Positions 1-6,538 of a stretch of DNA of 38,876 nucleotides are shown piece by piece. The translations under genes were made by a program, and so were the position numbers. Position 1 is the stretch's first letter, and every line of letters starts with the position of its first letter. Under the pieces are notes generated by a model that was not told the DNA's origin, ran no database searches, and saw only the letters and a program-made list of their open reading frames with translations. The stretch comes from a virus: the IMG/VR virus record IMGVR_UViG_3300003322_001275, positions 1 to 38,876 of that record. One strand, 5' to 3'.

Positions 1-123
1 CTGTACGTGGGCTGGTTTGCAGTACAAACTGGTACGCGGATAGTCGGTCGGGCGAGGGGGGGGGTACCCGCGGCGGTTGGGTACCCGCTGCATCCGATCG
101 GGGAGCCTCGGATCTGTCACTCT
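1..123. other. Non-coding left edge with GTAC-centred repeats
   Basis: No convincing gene lies here. The stretch sits downstream of the leftward operon that ends at 124. It holds a GTACGCGG box at 32-39, identical to boxes in the divergent region near 1890-1930, and a related GTACGTGG at 3-10. A palindromic GGGTACCCGC is present twice, around 64-92. No hairpin with a T tract that would make a normal terminator was seen. It could be the edge of a regulatory or replication region cut by the window. Confidence 0.35.
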
Positions 124-510
124 TCAGTAGCTATTCGTGTGGCAGTCTCTACAGGCAAGTCCTTCGCCGCGATCGAGCCCAGCAGCTCCAAGGCTCATGA
201 GACACCCGGAGCAGACCAGGCGCTTGCAGGTGTAGCAGCGGCGGCGGCGATGGGTGGAGGGTTTGTGACAGCGTTCGCAGGGATGGCGTCGCTTCTCCCG
301 AAAAGCTGGCCAGATTTGCGGCGGAGGTAGAGGTCCACCAGATAGCGCGGCCCAGCAAGTCTTCTCGGCTTCGTCCAGGGCGGAAGTGACGAGCGCGGCC
401 CGGTCTGGAGATCGGTCGTTCATATAGGACCCGCGGGCCACGCCGACGAGGTATTGGAGCCGGCGAAGGGCTTCGGTGGGACGGTGGAGCTTGGCGGCGG
501 GATCGCGCAT
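124..510 (-). CDS. Small zinc-ribbon-like protein
   Basis: A 128-residue protein starting at MRDPAAKLHRPTEAL. I chose the ATG at 510 because it follows the upstream gene's stop (515-517) by four bases; a longer reading from 573 would overlap that gene. The C-terminal half carries a run of paired cysteines: CERCHKP, CYTCKR, CSGC and CRDC, with an arginine-rich linker, which is the pattern of a treble-clef or RING/FYVE-like double zinc site. The N-terminal half is helical and charged. It is the last gene of the leftward operon. Function is unknown; nucleic-acid or protein binding is inferred only from the zinc-site pattern. Confidence 0.6.
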   Translation of the reverse strand: MRDPAAKLHRPTEALRRLQYLVGVARGSYMNDRSPDRAALVTSALDEAEKTCWAALSGGPLPPPQIWPAFREKRRHPCERCHKPSTHRRRRCYTCKRLVCSGCLMSLGAAGLDRGEGLACRDCHTNSY

Positions 511-514
511 GTGC

Positions 515-739
515 TCACTCGCCTCGGTGGTCTCCCGGTCCACAGATGCGACGGATGGCGGCACGCACATCACTCATTGGGATTGCTGGCTCGTCAGGAT
601 CGTTACGCCATATCTTGCCAAGGCGCTTCACCTCGGCGAGCAGTTCCTCGCGGATGCGCTTCCGCTCGGTCTCGGCTCCAAGTCGCCTGCTTTCTCGGTC
701 GATTGCCAGAATGCCGGCGAGTTCTTCGGCTGCGTTCAT
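515..739 (-). CDS. Small hypothetical protein
   Basis: A 74-residue protein, rich in Arg and Glu and predicted mostly helical (MNAAEELAGILAIDRES at the start). Its ATG overlaps the stop of the upstream gene as ATGA at 736-739, and its stop lies four bases before the next start, so it is translationally coupled on both sides. I recognise no family. The tight coupling and codon use like its neighbours make it a credible gene. Confidence 0.55.
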   Translation of the reverse strand: MNAAEELAGILAIDRESRRLGAETERKRIREELLAEVKRLGKIWRNDPDEPAIPMSDVRAAIRRICGPGDHRGE

Positions 740-1023
740 AGGCTCGGCTCTCCAAGAAAAATCGGTCGATGGCGGTCGTTCTGGTCTTCTTCCTGGGTCG
801 TGTCCGTGATCATCACTACTTTGACGGAAGGGGGGTCGAACGGCCGGAGAGCATCGTGCTTCTCGGTGATGATGAGCGCGATGGCTTCGGGCGGCAGGTA
901 TTTGGTTCGAGAAGCAACACCGCTCGGATCGTTGTGTTCAGTGCGTTCGGGCAGGCCGAGACGGTCGAGGAGGTGATTCTGCTCGTCGGTTAGACCTGTA
1001 CGACGGATAAGCCAGGTAGTCAT
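736..1023 (-). CDS. Small hypothetical protein
   Basis: A 95-residue protein read from MTTWLIRRTGLTDEQ. The longer reading from 1107 was rejected because it would overlap most of the upstream gene, while the ATG at 1023 follows that gene's stop (1028) closely. It contains a hydrophobic stretch (AIALIITEK) and an acidic C-terminal part (ITDTTQEEDQ). No known family is recognised. It belongs to the leftward operon of 124-1840. Confidence 0.5.
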   Translation of the reverse strand: MTTWLIRRTGLTDEQNHLLDRLGLPERTEHNDPSGVASRTKYLPPEAIALIITEKHDALRPFDPPSVKVVMITDTTQEEDQNDRHRPIFLGEPSL

Positions 1024-1027
1024 TTGG

Positions 1028-1330
1028 TCACTCGCCTCCGATTTCTCGCCAGCCGACCCAATCACCGGAGCGGACAAAGACACGCGGAGCAGGATGCTCA
1101 CGCACATCTATCTCCTTCCTGCCTGCCGGGGTCGGCGCCGTTCCCCCTCCGCAACGACAAAGGAGTGCTCCGCGATACCAGTAGCCACCATGGCCTAGCT
1201 TCATTGCCGCATCGAAGTTGTCGTCGTCGAAGATGTCATGGAGGACGACGGCGAGAGAGCTGCCGCAGAAGGTGCATAGTAGCTCTTCGCCTTCGAGGAA
1301 TAATAATTGCGATGCGGGATCGGCGGTCAT
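1028..1330 (-). CDS. Small protein with zinc-binding cysteines
   Basis: A 100-residue protein. Two cysteine pairs are visible, CTFC near residue 20 and CRCGGG near residue 58, the spacing expected of a zinc ribbon. An acidic stretch (DIFDDDNFDA) lies between them. An AAAGAGGTGAG ribosome-binding site on the minus strand precedes the ATG at 1330, which supports this start. It lies between the GIY-YIG gene and a small unknown gene in one leftward transcription unit. It may bind DNA or a protein partner; nothing more specific can be said. Confidence 0.55.
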   Translation of the reverse strand: MTADPASQLLFLEGEELLCTFCGSSLAVVLHDIFDDDNFDAAMKLGHGGYWYRGALLCRCGGGTAPTPAGRKEIDVREHPAPRVFVRSGDWVGWREIGGE

Positions 1331-1336
1331 CTCTGC

Positions 1337-1840
1337 TCACCTCTTTCTTGGGTTGTGTACCGGATTGAACTCCTCAATCAATTCGTCCATCTTCTTCCTG
1401 GCCTTTTCCTCATCCGCGCAATGTACCAGCTCGATCGACGATATATTCGTCCACCACGCCATTCTCGCGGTTATATGCTGCCCGGGTCGGATGGAGACAC
1501 CGGCCGTGGCCCCGATATAGAGCACTCCGCCGTCCCTATCCCGCATGATGTACACCGTGTTCAGCTTCTTTACCGGAACAGCTCTGTATTTCTGTCCCGC
1601 ACGCCGGACCCTGTCTCTGTGTATGAGATATTCGGGTCTCGGTTCTCCTTCATGGCGCCGCCGATACATCGTGCACGCGGCACATTCCCGGCGACCATGA
1701 CGGCGAGGTCCACGACAATTCGAACAAGTAGGTTGGCGGATAGGTAGATCGGGATCGGGCCGTGAAGACGGTCTAGGGGTGCGGAAACCAGAAGTATGGG
1801 ACGTGTCTTTTGGGTCGTCTGTGTCTCTCATGGTGGCCAT
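1337..1840 (-). CDS. GIY-YIG nuclease with N-terminal zinc finger
   Basis: A 167-residue protein. Residues 39-56 form a CxxC...CxxC site (C39, C42, C53, C56) surrounded by Arg residues. Residues 94-162 form a GIY-YIG domain: VYIM at 96-99 and LYIG at 107-110 stand for the two signature strands, with R118 and H122 in the expected catalytic region, E156 as candidate metal ligand and N159 after it. GIY-YIG proteins cut or nick DNA and include homing and repair nucleases. It is the first gene of the leftward operon. The start could be Met1 or Met4; neither has a clear ribosome-binding site. The role here, homing versus host DNA or packaging-related cleavage, is open. Confidence 0.8.
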   Translation of the reverse strand: MATMRDTDDPKDTSHTSGFRTPRPSSRPDPDLPIRQPTCSNCRGPRRHGRRECAACTMYRRRHEGEPRPEYLIHRDRVRRAGQKYRAVPVKKLNTVYIMRDRDGGVLYIGATAGVSIRPGQHITARMAWWTNISSIELVHCADEEKARKKMDELIEEFNPVHNPRKR

Positions 1841-1882
1841 CGTACCACAAAACGCGTACAGTTTGCTCGGTAACTTTGGCTT

Positions 1883-2080
1883 ACCTTCTGTACGCGGTTT
1901 TGCTGTTTTGAGTCACCTTCCGTACGCGGTTGGCTGACCTTTTGAACACGGTTTTAACGAAATGTACGCGTGGTAACACGGTAACACGGGTATGTGTGAT
2001 CGCCTGGTTTACGCTGTAGTACGCCTGGGTTACGTCTTTCACGGCGTGTACATTTAGCCTTAACTTCAGGTAACACGGAA
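1883..2080. repeat. Iteron-like repeat array (GTACGCGG / GGTAACACGG boxes)
   Basis: Three direct copies of a 17-base unit ACCTTCTGTACGCGGTT occur at 1883-1899, 1915-1931 and 1937-1953, the third degenerate (ACCTTTTGAACACGGTT). They are followed by TGTACGCG at 1963-1970, a tandem GGTAACACGGTAACACGGG at 1972-1990, AGTACGCC near 2019, and GGTAACACGG at 2069-2078. The array fits an operator for several bound dimers, or a replication-origin iteron region. The ParB-like protein at 4107 or a zinc-finger protein nearby could be the binder (inference). Confidence 0.55.
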
Positions 2081-2181
2081 ACACAACCCTGCACTAGTAA
2101 TACTAAGAGGGGGTGTGGGGGAGGGAAGGGGGTCGGAGCCGGGCGCGGGTGGCGGTAATAAAGCGAGGAAAAAAATGGGGG

Positions 2182-2210
2182 TTGACAAAGGAGTCGGGAA
2201 GGAGGATGAT
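2182..2210 (+). promoter_or_regulatory. Possible sigma-70-like promoter of the early genes
   Basis: A perfect TTGACA at 2182-2187 is followed after 17 bases by GATGAT (2205-2210), a 4-of-6 match to a -10 box. It would start transcription about 85 bases before the ATG at 2301. Support is sequence match only, and the weak -10 box makes this tentative. Confidence 0.3.
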
Positions 2211-2300
2211 CGGATTATTGAAGGGGACGGATATGGCGTGGATATTCTCCGATGGGGCGGCGAACAAACGAATGAACCGATAAACTGGAAGGTGATCACC

Positions 2301-2477
2301 ATGTCCAAGATAATCGACGAGAAAAAGCAGGTGGCGGACAGATTCACCGATGGCTTCACTGCGGAAGAGCAAGAAGAGATCGATAACGAGATCTGCCGCA
2401 TTTGTGAACTTCCCTATGTAGAACATGACGGTACGGAACAACATCAGTTTGTTGCTTGTCGTCGGAGGCGGTCATGA
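2301..2477 (+). CDS. Small zinc-finger-like early protein
   Basis: A 58-residue protein beginning MSKIIDEKKQVADRF. GGAAGGTG about six bases before the ATG at 2301 decides the start; an upstream in-frame ATG at 2175 is the alternative. The C-terminal half has CRIC, a histidine in VEHD, another in EQHQ and a final cysteine in FVAC, a pattern that could bind one zinc ion. The tail is Arg-rich. It is the first gene of the rightward run and overlaps the next gene by ATGA. Function unknown; small phage proteins of this type are often regulators. Confidence 0.55.
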   Translation: MSKIIDEKKQVADRFTDGFTAEEQEEIDNEICRICELPYVEHDGTEQHQFVACRRRRS

Positions 2478-2644
2478 ACGTGGAACAACTCACACCAAAA
2501 CAGCGCCGCCGTCTGGAAGGCACCTTGGACGATCTCCTTTGGCTGTACCGGGAGGGAGATCTCGACCCGGCCGAGCGACATGCAGTCTCGACTGTCCGTC
2601 AGATAATCCACGAGATACTCGATGGGGACAGAGAGTTGACATGA
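2474..2644 (+). CDS. Small hypothetical protein
   Basis: A 56-residue, highly charged and probably helical protein (MNVEQLTPKQRRRLEG at its start). The ATG at 2474 overlaps the previous stop as ATGA, and its own stop overlaps the next start in the same way. The translational coupling is the main reason to believe the gene. I recognise no family. Confidence 0.5.
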   Translation: MNVEQLTPKQRRRLEGTLDDLLWLYREGDLDPAERHAVSTVRQIIHEILDGDRELT

Positions 2645-2901
2645 AAAGCCCGGTCACGAATCGTAAGCGTCCCGGCCGCCGCCTTCCCGGCCCTGGCCAG
2701 CTCCGCGGCCTCGAATGGGTCCACGATCGGGCCTATGCCGAGTTCGAGGCTGTAAAGGACGAAGAGAGTGAGGGCGGAAAGGATAGGACAGGGCGATCGA
2801 CGGGTGTGTTTGCCGGGACGTCCAGGCGTGAGGTTGAGGCGGCGCTCGATTGGTTGAGGAGGTTTATTGCGAGGACGGAGGAAGAAGGGAGAAGGGCATG
2901 A
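2641..2901 (+). CDS. Small hypothetical protein
   Basis: An 86-residue protein starting MKSPVTNRKRPGRRL. The basic, proline-rich N-terminus could contact nucleic acid. The C-terminal part (REVEAALDWLRRFIART) is an amphipathic helix. It is coupled by ATGA overlaps at both ends (2641-2644 and 2898-2901). I recognise no family. Confidence 0.5.
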   Translation: MKSPVTNRKRPGRRLPGPGQLRGLEWVHDRAYAEFEAVKDEESEGGKDRTGRSTGVFAGTSRREVEAALDWLRRFIARTEEEGRRA

Positions 2902-3239
2902 GCATGATTGTTGGCCGGACCTATATCTCGATCGACAGGAAAGATTTCACCGAGCACGTGCATTCATGGGACATGAAGGTTACTGGACAGTATCGTCGAG
3001 ACTATCCGGACAAGCCGCGGACACACGGTCGAGCCACAATGTCGTATTCAACTCATTTCTGGGGTTCACCGAAACTGCGGCAGATTGTTCGACCGCGGAC
3101 CAAGAAGCAATCCCGCAACGGCCTTCGTAAGGCATTCCTTCGTATTAAGCGACAGTTGATATCGCTCGGGATCTGGAACAGGTACGGCATTATGTGGATT
3201 CGGGCTCGCCGCGCTGCCATGAGATCCGCGGGAGGATAG
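2898..3239 (+). CDS. Hypothetical basic protein
   Basis: A 113-residue protein, start chosen at the ATG at 2898 that overlaps the upstream stop. It is very basic over its second half (PRTKKQSRNGLRKAF and RYGIMWIRARRAAMR), suggesting nucleic-acid contact. The N-terminal part has alternating hydrophobic residues compatible with beta strands. No family is recognised. A GGAGG at its 3' end serves as the ribosome-binding site of the next gene. Confidence 0.5.
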   Translation: MSMIVGRTYISIDRKDFTEHVHSWDMKVTGQYRRDYPDKPRTHGRATMSYSTHFWGSPKLRQIVRPRTKKQSRNGLRKAFLRIKRQLISLGIWNRYGIMWIRARRAAMRSAGG

Positions 3240-3244
3240 GCTCC

Positions 3245-3820
3245 GTGCGTGATACTATCTCGAAATTGGACAATCAGAAGCCGTCTAAACGTCGGACGAA
3301 GAAGGTGCTGCCGGCACATGCCGAGGTGGCGCGGACATCGATTGGTCTCGCGGCCAAGAAGGGCCGTCCCTCATTCATCGCGCCTTTCTTCTCTGTCCGC
3401 CAACCCCCACATGAACGCGCCCGCCGCCAAGCCTCCTATCCCCGGAACAATCGTGCGGGCTGGGTCAAGTACCACATTCTCATGTCTCCCGACCTCCGGC
3501 ACAGGATCGAGTCCCTGGCCCGGGTGATATTCCCGCATAGATCCAAGCGGCCCATGGCACCGTGGGTGATCGACAGATTGGAGGGGATGGTCGAGTGGGA
3601 AGAGGCGGACAATGAGGGACGAATTCCGTCCGGAGCGACAACCATTGGCGGGATGCTGCGGCTGAATGCGGTGGAGATGTTGAGGAGGGTAGGGATGTAC
3701 GAGGAGGCTGTGGGGTTGGCAGGTAGGCTGCTGTCCGATCCCGATCTGGTCGGCGATATCGGGGAGAGAATCGAGTTGCTACGGGATGAGCTGTACAACC
3801 AATTGATCGGGACGCCATAA
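3245..3820 (+). CDS. Hypothetical protein
   Basis: A 191-residue protein with a GTG start at 3245, nine bases after the GGAGG at 3231-3235. The first 70 residues are basic and proline-rich (NQKPSKRRTKKVLPAH), looking like a flexible DNA- or RNA-binding tail. The rest is helical with two likely repeats of an alpha-hairpin type (LRRVGMYEEAVGLAGRLL). No family is recognised; the helical part recalls small scaffold or adaptor proteins only in a general way. The gene has neighbours on the same strand and similar codon use. Confidence 0.5.
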   Translation: MRDTISKLDNQKPSKRRTKKVLPAHAEVARTSIGLAAKKGRPSFIAPFFSVRQPPHERARRQASYPRNNRAGWVKYHILMSPDLRHRIESLARVIFPHRSKRPMAPWVIDRLEGMVEWEEADNEGRIPSGATTIGGMLRLNAVEMLRRVGMYEEAVGLAGRLLSDPDLVGDIGERIELLRDELYNQLIGTP

Positions 3821-3837
3821 AGGAGGAAATCGATCGT

Positions 3838-4084
3838 ATGCGGACAATAAAGGGACCCGGAATCCTACTGTTCACCAGTAGAAGTAGCAGAAAGCCTGCG
3901 TGATTTGGCCGATCGAATCTCCCGTAGGCCGGAGAATAGTCGGGTCAAGTTCGACCTCCGGCTGTATTTCGCTTCGGTAGAAGATATCGAGGCTGCTCTG
4001 TTGAAGCAAGACACGTCGAAGCAAGACACGTCGAAGCAAGACACGTCGAAGCAAGACACGAGACAGAACAGAAAAACCCAGTAA
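3838..4084 (+). pseudogene. Short gene interrupted by a frame change, with tandem KQDTS repeats
   Basis: AAAGGAGG precedes an ATG at 3838, but that frame stops after 21 codons at 3901-3903. A second frame, open from about 3851 to the TAA at 4082-4084, has a protein-like sequence (EVAESLRDLADRI, then VKFDLRLYFASVEDIEAAL) with no start codon of its own. Joining the frames near 3870-3878 would give a protein of about 80 residues ending in a KQDTS repeat. A one-base indel (real or sequencing error) or a programmed +1 shift are possible. I favour a broken gene. Confidence 0.45.
4003..4060 (+). repeat. Tandem 15-base repeat
   Basis: The unit GAAGCAAGACACGTC is repeated at 4003-4017, 4018-4032 and 4033-4047, with a fourth partial copy at 4048-4060. 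The length is a multiple of three and codes for KQDTS repeats in the downstream frame of the interrupted gene at 3838-4084, so copy-number changes would not alter that frame. Confidence 0.9.
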
Positions 4085-4106
4085 AGAAGAAGAGGAGAAA
4101 CCTTCC

Positions 4107-5375
4107 ATGGGTACTTATGGTGATATCAAAACCTCAGCCCCCCGCGACGTCTACCACGTCATCCCCCCGTCCGATTTCGACAAGATCGATCTCGGTAAGA
4201 ACGTTCGACACTCGATCCCCGAATCTCGTGTCCAATGGATGGCCGAATCAATCGCGGAGAATAGACAAACCACACCCGGCCTGGTTGGAGTCAAACCCGA
4301 CGGATCATTCGAATTGTTGGGCGGGGCGACCAGACTCGCAGGGCTCAAGTTCATTCGGGACAACTTCGACTACTTCCAAGAACTCTACGGTCTGTCCGAA
4401 TGTCCCGGATTCCGTGTCACGGTGCGGCCTGAGATCAAACAGTCCAATTGGCTCATGACGAAACTTGTCGACAATCAGGTCAATCCATTGTCCGCTGCCG
4501 ACAAGGTCGAATGCGTTCGGATGGCCAAGGAGCAAGACTGGGAGGATGAGAAGATCGCGAGGGCGCTCGGGGTGAGCATGGGGTACCTGGGCCATTTGAC
4601 TCGTCTTTTGCGGGCGAGGGAGGATGTGCTCGATGCGCTCCAGGACGGGTTGTTGACGATGGAGGGGGCGCTCGCGACGCTGGAGCTGGACGACGAGAAG
4701 GTCAGTGGGATGCTAGAGGAGTTGAAGGAGTTGGTGGCGGAAGAGGCGGAGGGAGCGCAAGGTGAAAGCGCACAAGCTATGGAGGAAGTCGAGGCGGGGA
4801 CTGATGGCGCGGTCGAAGAATCCATTCTCGACGGACAAAGCGAGCCGAGAGCCGCGGCCAAGCCACTCACACCGTCCAAACCGTCCAAGCCCGCTTCGAC
4901 CACTGGCAAGAAGGACGGTCGTACCGCCTCCAAGGCCATCAAGGAGGCGAGCAAGAAGCTCAGACAGGCCGCCCTGGCCAAGAAGGTCGAGAAGGGCGGT
5001 AGGGTCCCGGCCATGACCTTGTCCGAGGTCCTGGATACGCTGGAGTTCCTCATGGAGACCCATACTGACTCGGCCACGGGTCAGACGCACGAGGGGTGTC
5101 CCTACGCCTACTTCCTCCTCTGCGCGATCAAGAGGCAGGCGCCAGAGGATGCAAGAGAGATCGTGACTCTGCAAGAGATCATCTACGACATCCACAACGC
5201 GACGGGGGGAGCCGCAGCTTGGGGGGAGGATGAGGCCGAGATGGTGGACGGGAAGGCGGTGTCCGTGAAGAAGACAGCGAAGGGGAGTGGCGGGTCAGGG
5301 AACGGCGGCTCCGACGTTGTCACCAAGATCGCTCCTGTGGGCGGGAAGAGATACTCGAACGGGAAAAAGAAGTAG
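4107..5375 (+). CDS. ParB/Spo0J-like DNA-binding protein
   Basis: A 422-residue protein with an AGAGGAGAAA ribosome-binding site before its ATG. Residues about 15-110 look like a ParB N-terminal domain; GGATRLAGL at 72-80 corresponds to the GxRRxxA-type box where ParB proteins bind nucleotide, though T75-R76 is not the usual double arginine. Residues 127-170 (PLSAADKVECV, then IARALGVSMGYLGHL) form the KorB-like helix-turn-helix. A low-complexity acidic and lysine-rich linker (200-300) separates a C-terminal helical part of unknown role. No ParA gene is present, so a partition role is not supported; phage ParB-like proteins also act as regulators or nucleases. The repeats upstream are candidate targets. 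Confidence 0.75.
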   Translation: MGTYGDIKTSAPRDVYHVIPPSDFDKIDLGKNVRHSIPESRVQWMAESIAENRQTTPGLVGVKPDGSFELLGGATRLAGLKFIRDNFDYFQELYGLSECPGFRVTVRPEIKQSNWLMTKLVDNQVNPLSAADKVECVRMAKEQDWEDEKIARALGVSMGYLGHLTRLLRAREDVLDALQDGLLTMEGALATLELDDEKVSGMLEELKELVAEEAEGAQGESAQAMEEVEAGTDGAVEESILDGQSEPRAAAKPLTPSKPSKPASTTGKKDGRTASKAIKEASKKLRQAALAKKVEKGGRVPAMTLSEVLDTLEFLMETHTDSATGQTHEGCPYAYFLLCAIKRQAPEDAREIVTLQEIIYDIHNATGGAAAWGEDEAEMVDGKAVSVKKTAKGSGGSGNGGSDVVTKIAPVGGKRYSNGKKK

Positions 5376-5415
5376 AATTTCTCGATCTCGATACGCCAAA
5401 GGAAGAAGGTGGCGA

Positions 5416-5733
5416 GTGAGACCCGAACAGAGACGAGCCTGTATATCCGACCTCGCAGCGAGGATCATCGCCCGTCGTGAGCGCGTCAAACTATCTCTCG
5501 CCGAGGAACGTCAACACGCTCACGATCTCGCTCTTCTAACTCACGGAACGCAACCGTGGTGGGACAGGCAGATAGAAGAGAGAGCGGGGCACATGCCGGG
5601 GGATTTGATCGACCTGGCAACGACCGGCGAGCTGATCGAGATGGGGAAGGTGTTCAGGCATTGGTTGGCGGAGAACGGGAAGGTGTACGGGTTTGCCAAG
5701 GGAAAGGGGGGACCGACCGTTGAGCAACTTTAA
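5416..5733 (+). CDS. Hypothetical protein
   Basis: A 105-residue protein read from a GTG at 5416; GGAAGAAGG at 5401-5409 gives proper spacing and argues against longer readings that overlap the ParB-like gene. The protein is helical and charged, with two Arg-rich helices at the N-terminus (ARIIARRERVKLSLAEE) and a Trp pair in QPWWDRQIEERAG. I recognise no family. It overlaps the next gene by 14 bases. Confidence 0.5.
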   Translation: MRPEQRRACISDLAARIIARRERVKLSLAEERQHAHDLALLTHGTQPWWDRQIEERAGHMPGDLIDLATTGELIEMGKVFRHWLAENGKVYGFAKGKGGPTVEQL

Positions 5734-5995
5734 GGACATCAAAGGCGGGCCGCCCTGGGAACTAACGGGCGACTGTGGGGAACGTCTCTTGTGCATCGAC
5801 ATCTTCGGCGTGGTGGTGAAGCCGGAACCGGCCGGGCGCGGATGGCAGGTACACGTCGAAGGAAGCCCTGGCCACTGGTCGCGCGGCGATACACAAGACG
5901 AAGCGGTCGGCAGCTTGATCCGGCGCTTGGCCGTTGAGCACGAAGGGGCGAATTTTCGGCGAATCCGGCAAGCAGTTTGCGGGGGTGATAGATGA
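5720..5995 (+). CDS. Small hypothetical protein
   Basis: A 91-residue protein, most likely from the TTG at 5720, which has AAAGGGGGG upstream; an ATG in frame at 5693 is the alternative. It shows a beta-rich pattern (LLCIDIFGVVVKPEP and GWQVHVEGSPGHW) followed by a helix (AVGSLIRRLAVEH), resembling small alpha/beta phage proteins without allowing a family call. Its stop overlaps the next start (ATGA at 5992). Confidence 0.45.
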   Translation: MSNFKDIKGGPPWELTGDCGERLLCIDIFGVVVKPEPAGRGWQVHVEGSPGHWSRGDTQDEAVGSLIRRLAVEHEGANFRRIRQAVCGGDR

Positions 5996-6294
5996 AACCG
6001 CCGATCACAGAGCCGGCAGTGGTACTCGCTCGATTGCGCAACTGGAAAGCCAGCCCGACGCACAGCCCGTATCCAGGGATGCTGCACAGCGTGGAGGATG
6101 ATTCACGTGTCGACTGGCGGGACGCGGTCTTGAAGATTCTCTGGCGTTTGCCGGAAGGATCGAGGGTGTCGATCGACGTCACCTATGAGTTGCCGGAGAA
6201 CGGTGACGTCGATCCCGAGGACGTCTGGGAGCTGTTGGCTCCGAATCATTACGGGCATCGAAGAACGAGGAAAGAAAAGGAGGACGGAAAATGA
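5992..6294 (+). CDS. Small hypothetical protein
   Basis: A 100-residue protein with an ATGA-coupled start. It has a mixed helix and strand pattern (VDWRDAVLKILWRLP, then SRVSIDVTYELPENG), and a very basic C-terminus (HRRTRKEKEDGK) whose last bases (GGAGG) form the ribosome-binding site of the RiPP-like gene. No family recognised. It is adjacent to and coupled with the RiPP-like gene, so the two are probably co-expressed. Confidence 0.5.
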   Translation: MKPPITEPAVVLARLRNWKASPTHSPYPGMLHSVEDDSRVDWRDAVLKILWRLPEGSRVSIDVTYELPENGDVDPEDVWELLAPNHYGHRRTRKEKEDGK

Positions 6295-6521
6295 AACTCA
6301 CTCTCCACCGCGAGACGATCAGGAATCTTACCGGGACCGCGATCCCCACCGCCGACCAGCTCAAGAACGTGAGAGGCGAAGGTATCGCGAGTCAGGGTCA
6401 GGCGTGTACCGGGAGCGGGGTGTCTCTTGCCGTCAACATGTGCGGGATTGGGAGCGTGGGGTTGAACGGGGGCGCGACAACCCTCACCGACCAGAGCGTG
6501 TGTATCGACCCGAACGGGTGA
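6291..6521 (+). CDS. RiPP precursor-like peptide (lanthipeptide-type leader)
   Basis: A 76-residue protein. Residues 3-14 read LTLHRETIRNLT, which matches the L-x-L-x-(K/R)-E-T-(L/I)-R-x-L-T leader of class I lanthipeptide-like precursors known from several Gram-negative phyla. LKNVRGEG (24-31) sits where those leaders have LxxVxGG, the cleavage site. The remaining 45 residues are rich in Gly, Ser, Thr and Ala with three cysteines (C39, C51, C71), a plausible core. GGAGG precedes the ATG, which overlaps the upstream stop. No LanB, LanC, radical SAM, protease or transporter gene is in the window, so any modification would need host enzymes. Alternative: a small glycine-rich structural protein that resembles a leader by chance. 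Confidence 0.6.
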   Translation: MKLTLHRETIRNLTGTAIPTADQLKNVRGEGIASQGQACTGSGVSLAVNMCGIGSVGLNGGATTLTDQSVCIDPNG

Positions 6522-6538
6522 GAGGGGGGATATTTCTC

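Larger units (their letters stand above)
1841..2300. promoter_or_regulatory. Divergent intergenic regulatory region
   Basis: A 460-base gap between the leftward operon and the rightward early genes, so both transcripts must start here. It carries the repeat array described separately. On the minus strand an extended -10-like TGGTACGAT lies just before the nuclease gene. On the plus strand a TTGACA is found near 2182. A longer reading of the downstream gene from ATG 2175 is possible but would place this promoter inside the gene. Confidence 0.5.

Noticed and set aside
3865-4059. Minus-strand ORF with repeated SCFDV
   Set aside because: It is the complement of the 15-base tandem repeat and has no ribosome-binding site; the plus-strand reading is consistent with its neighbours.
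4003-4060. CRISPR array
   Set aside because: The 15-base units are directly adjacent with no spacers; it is a coding tandem repeat.
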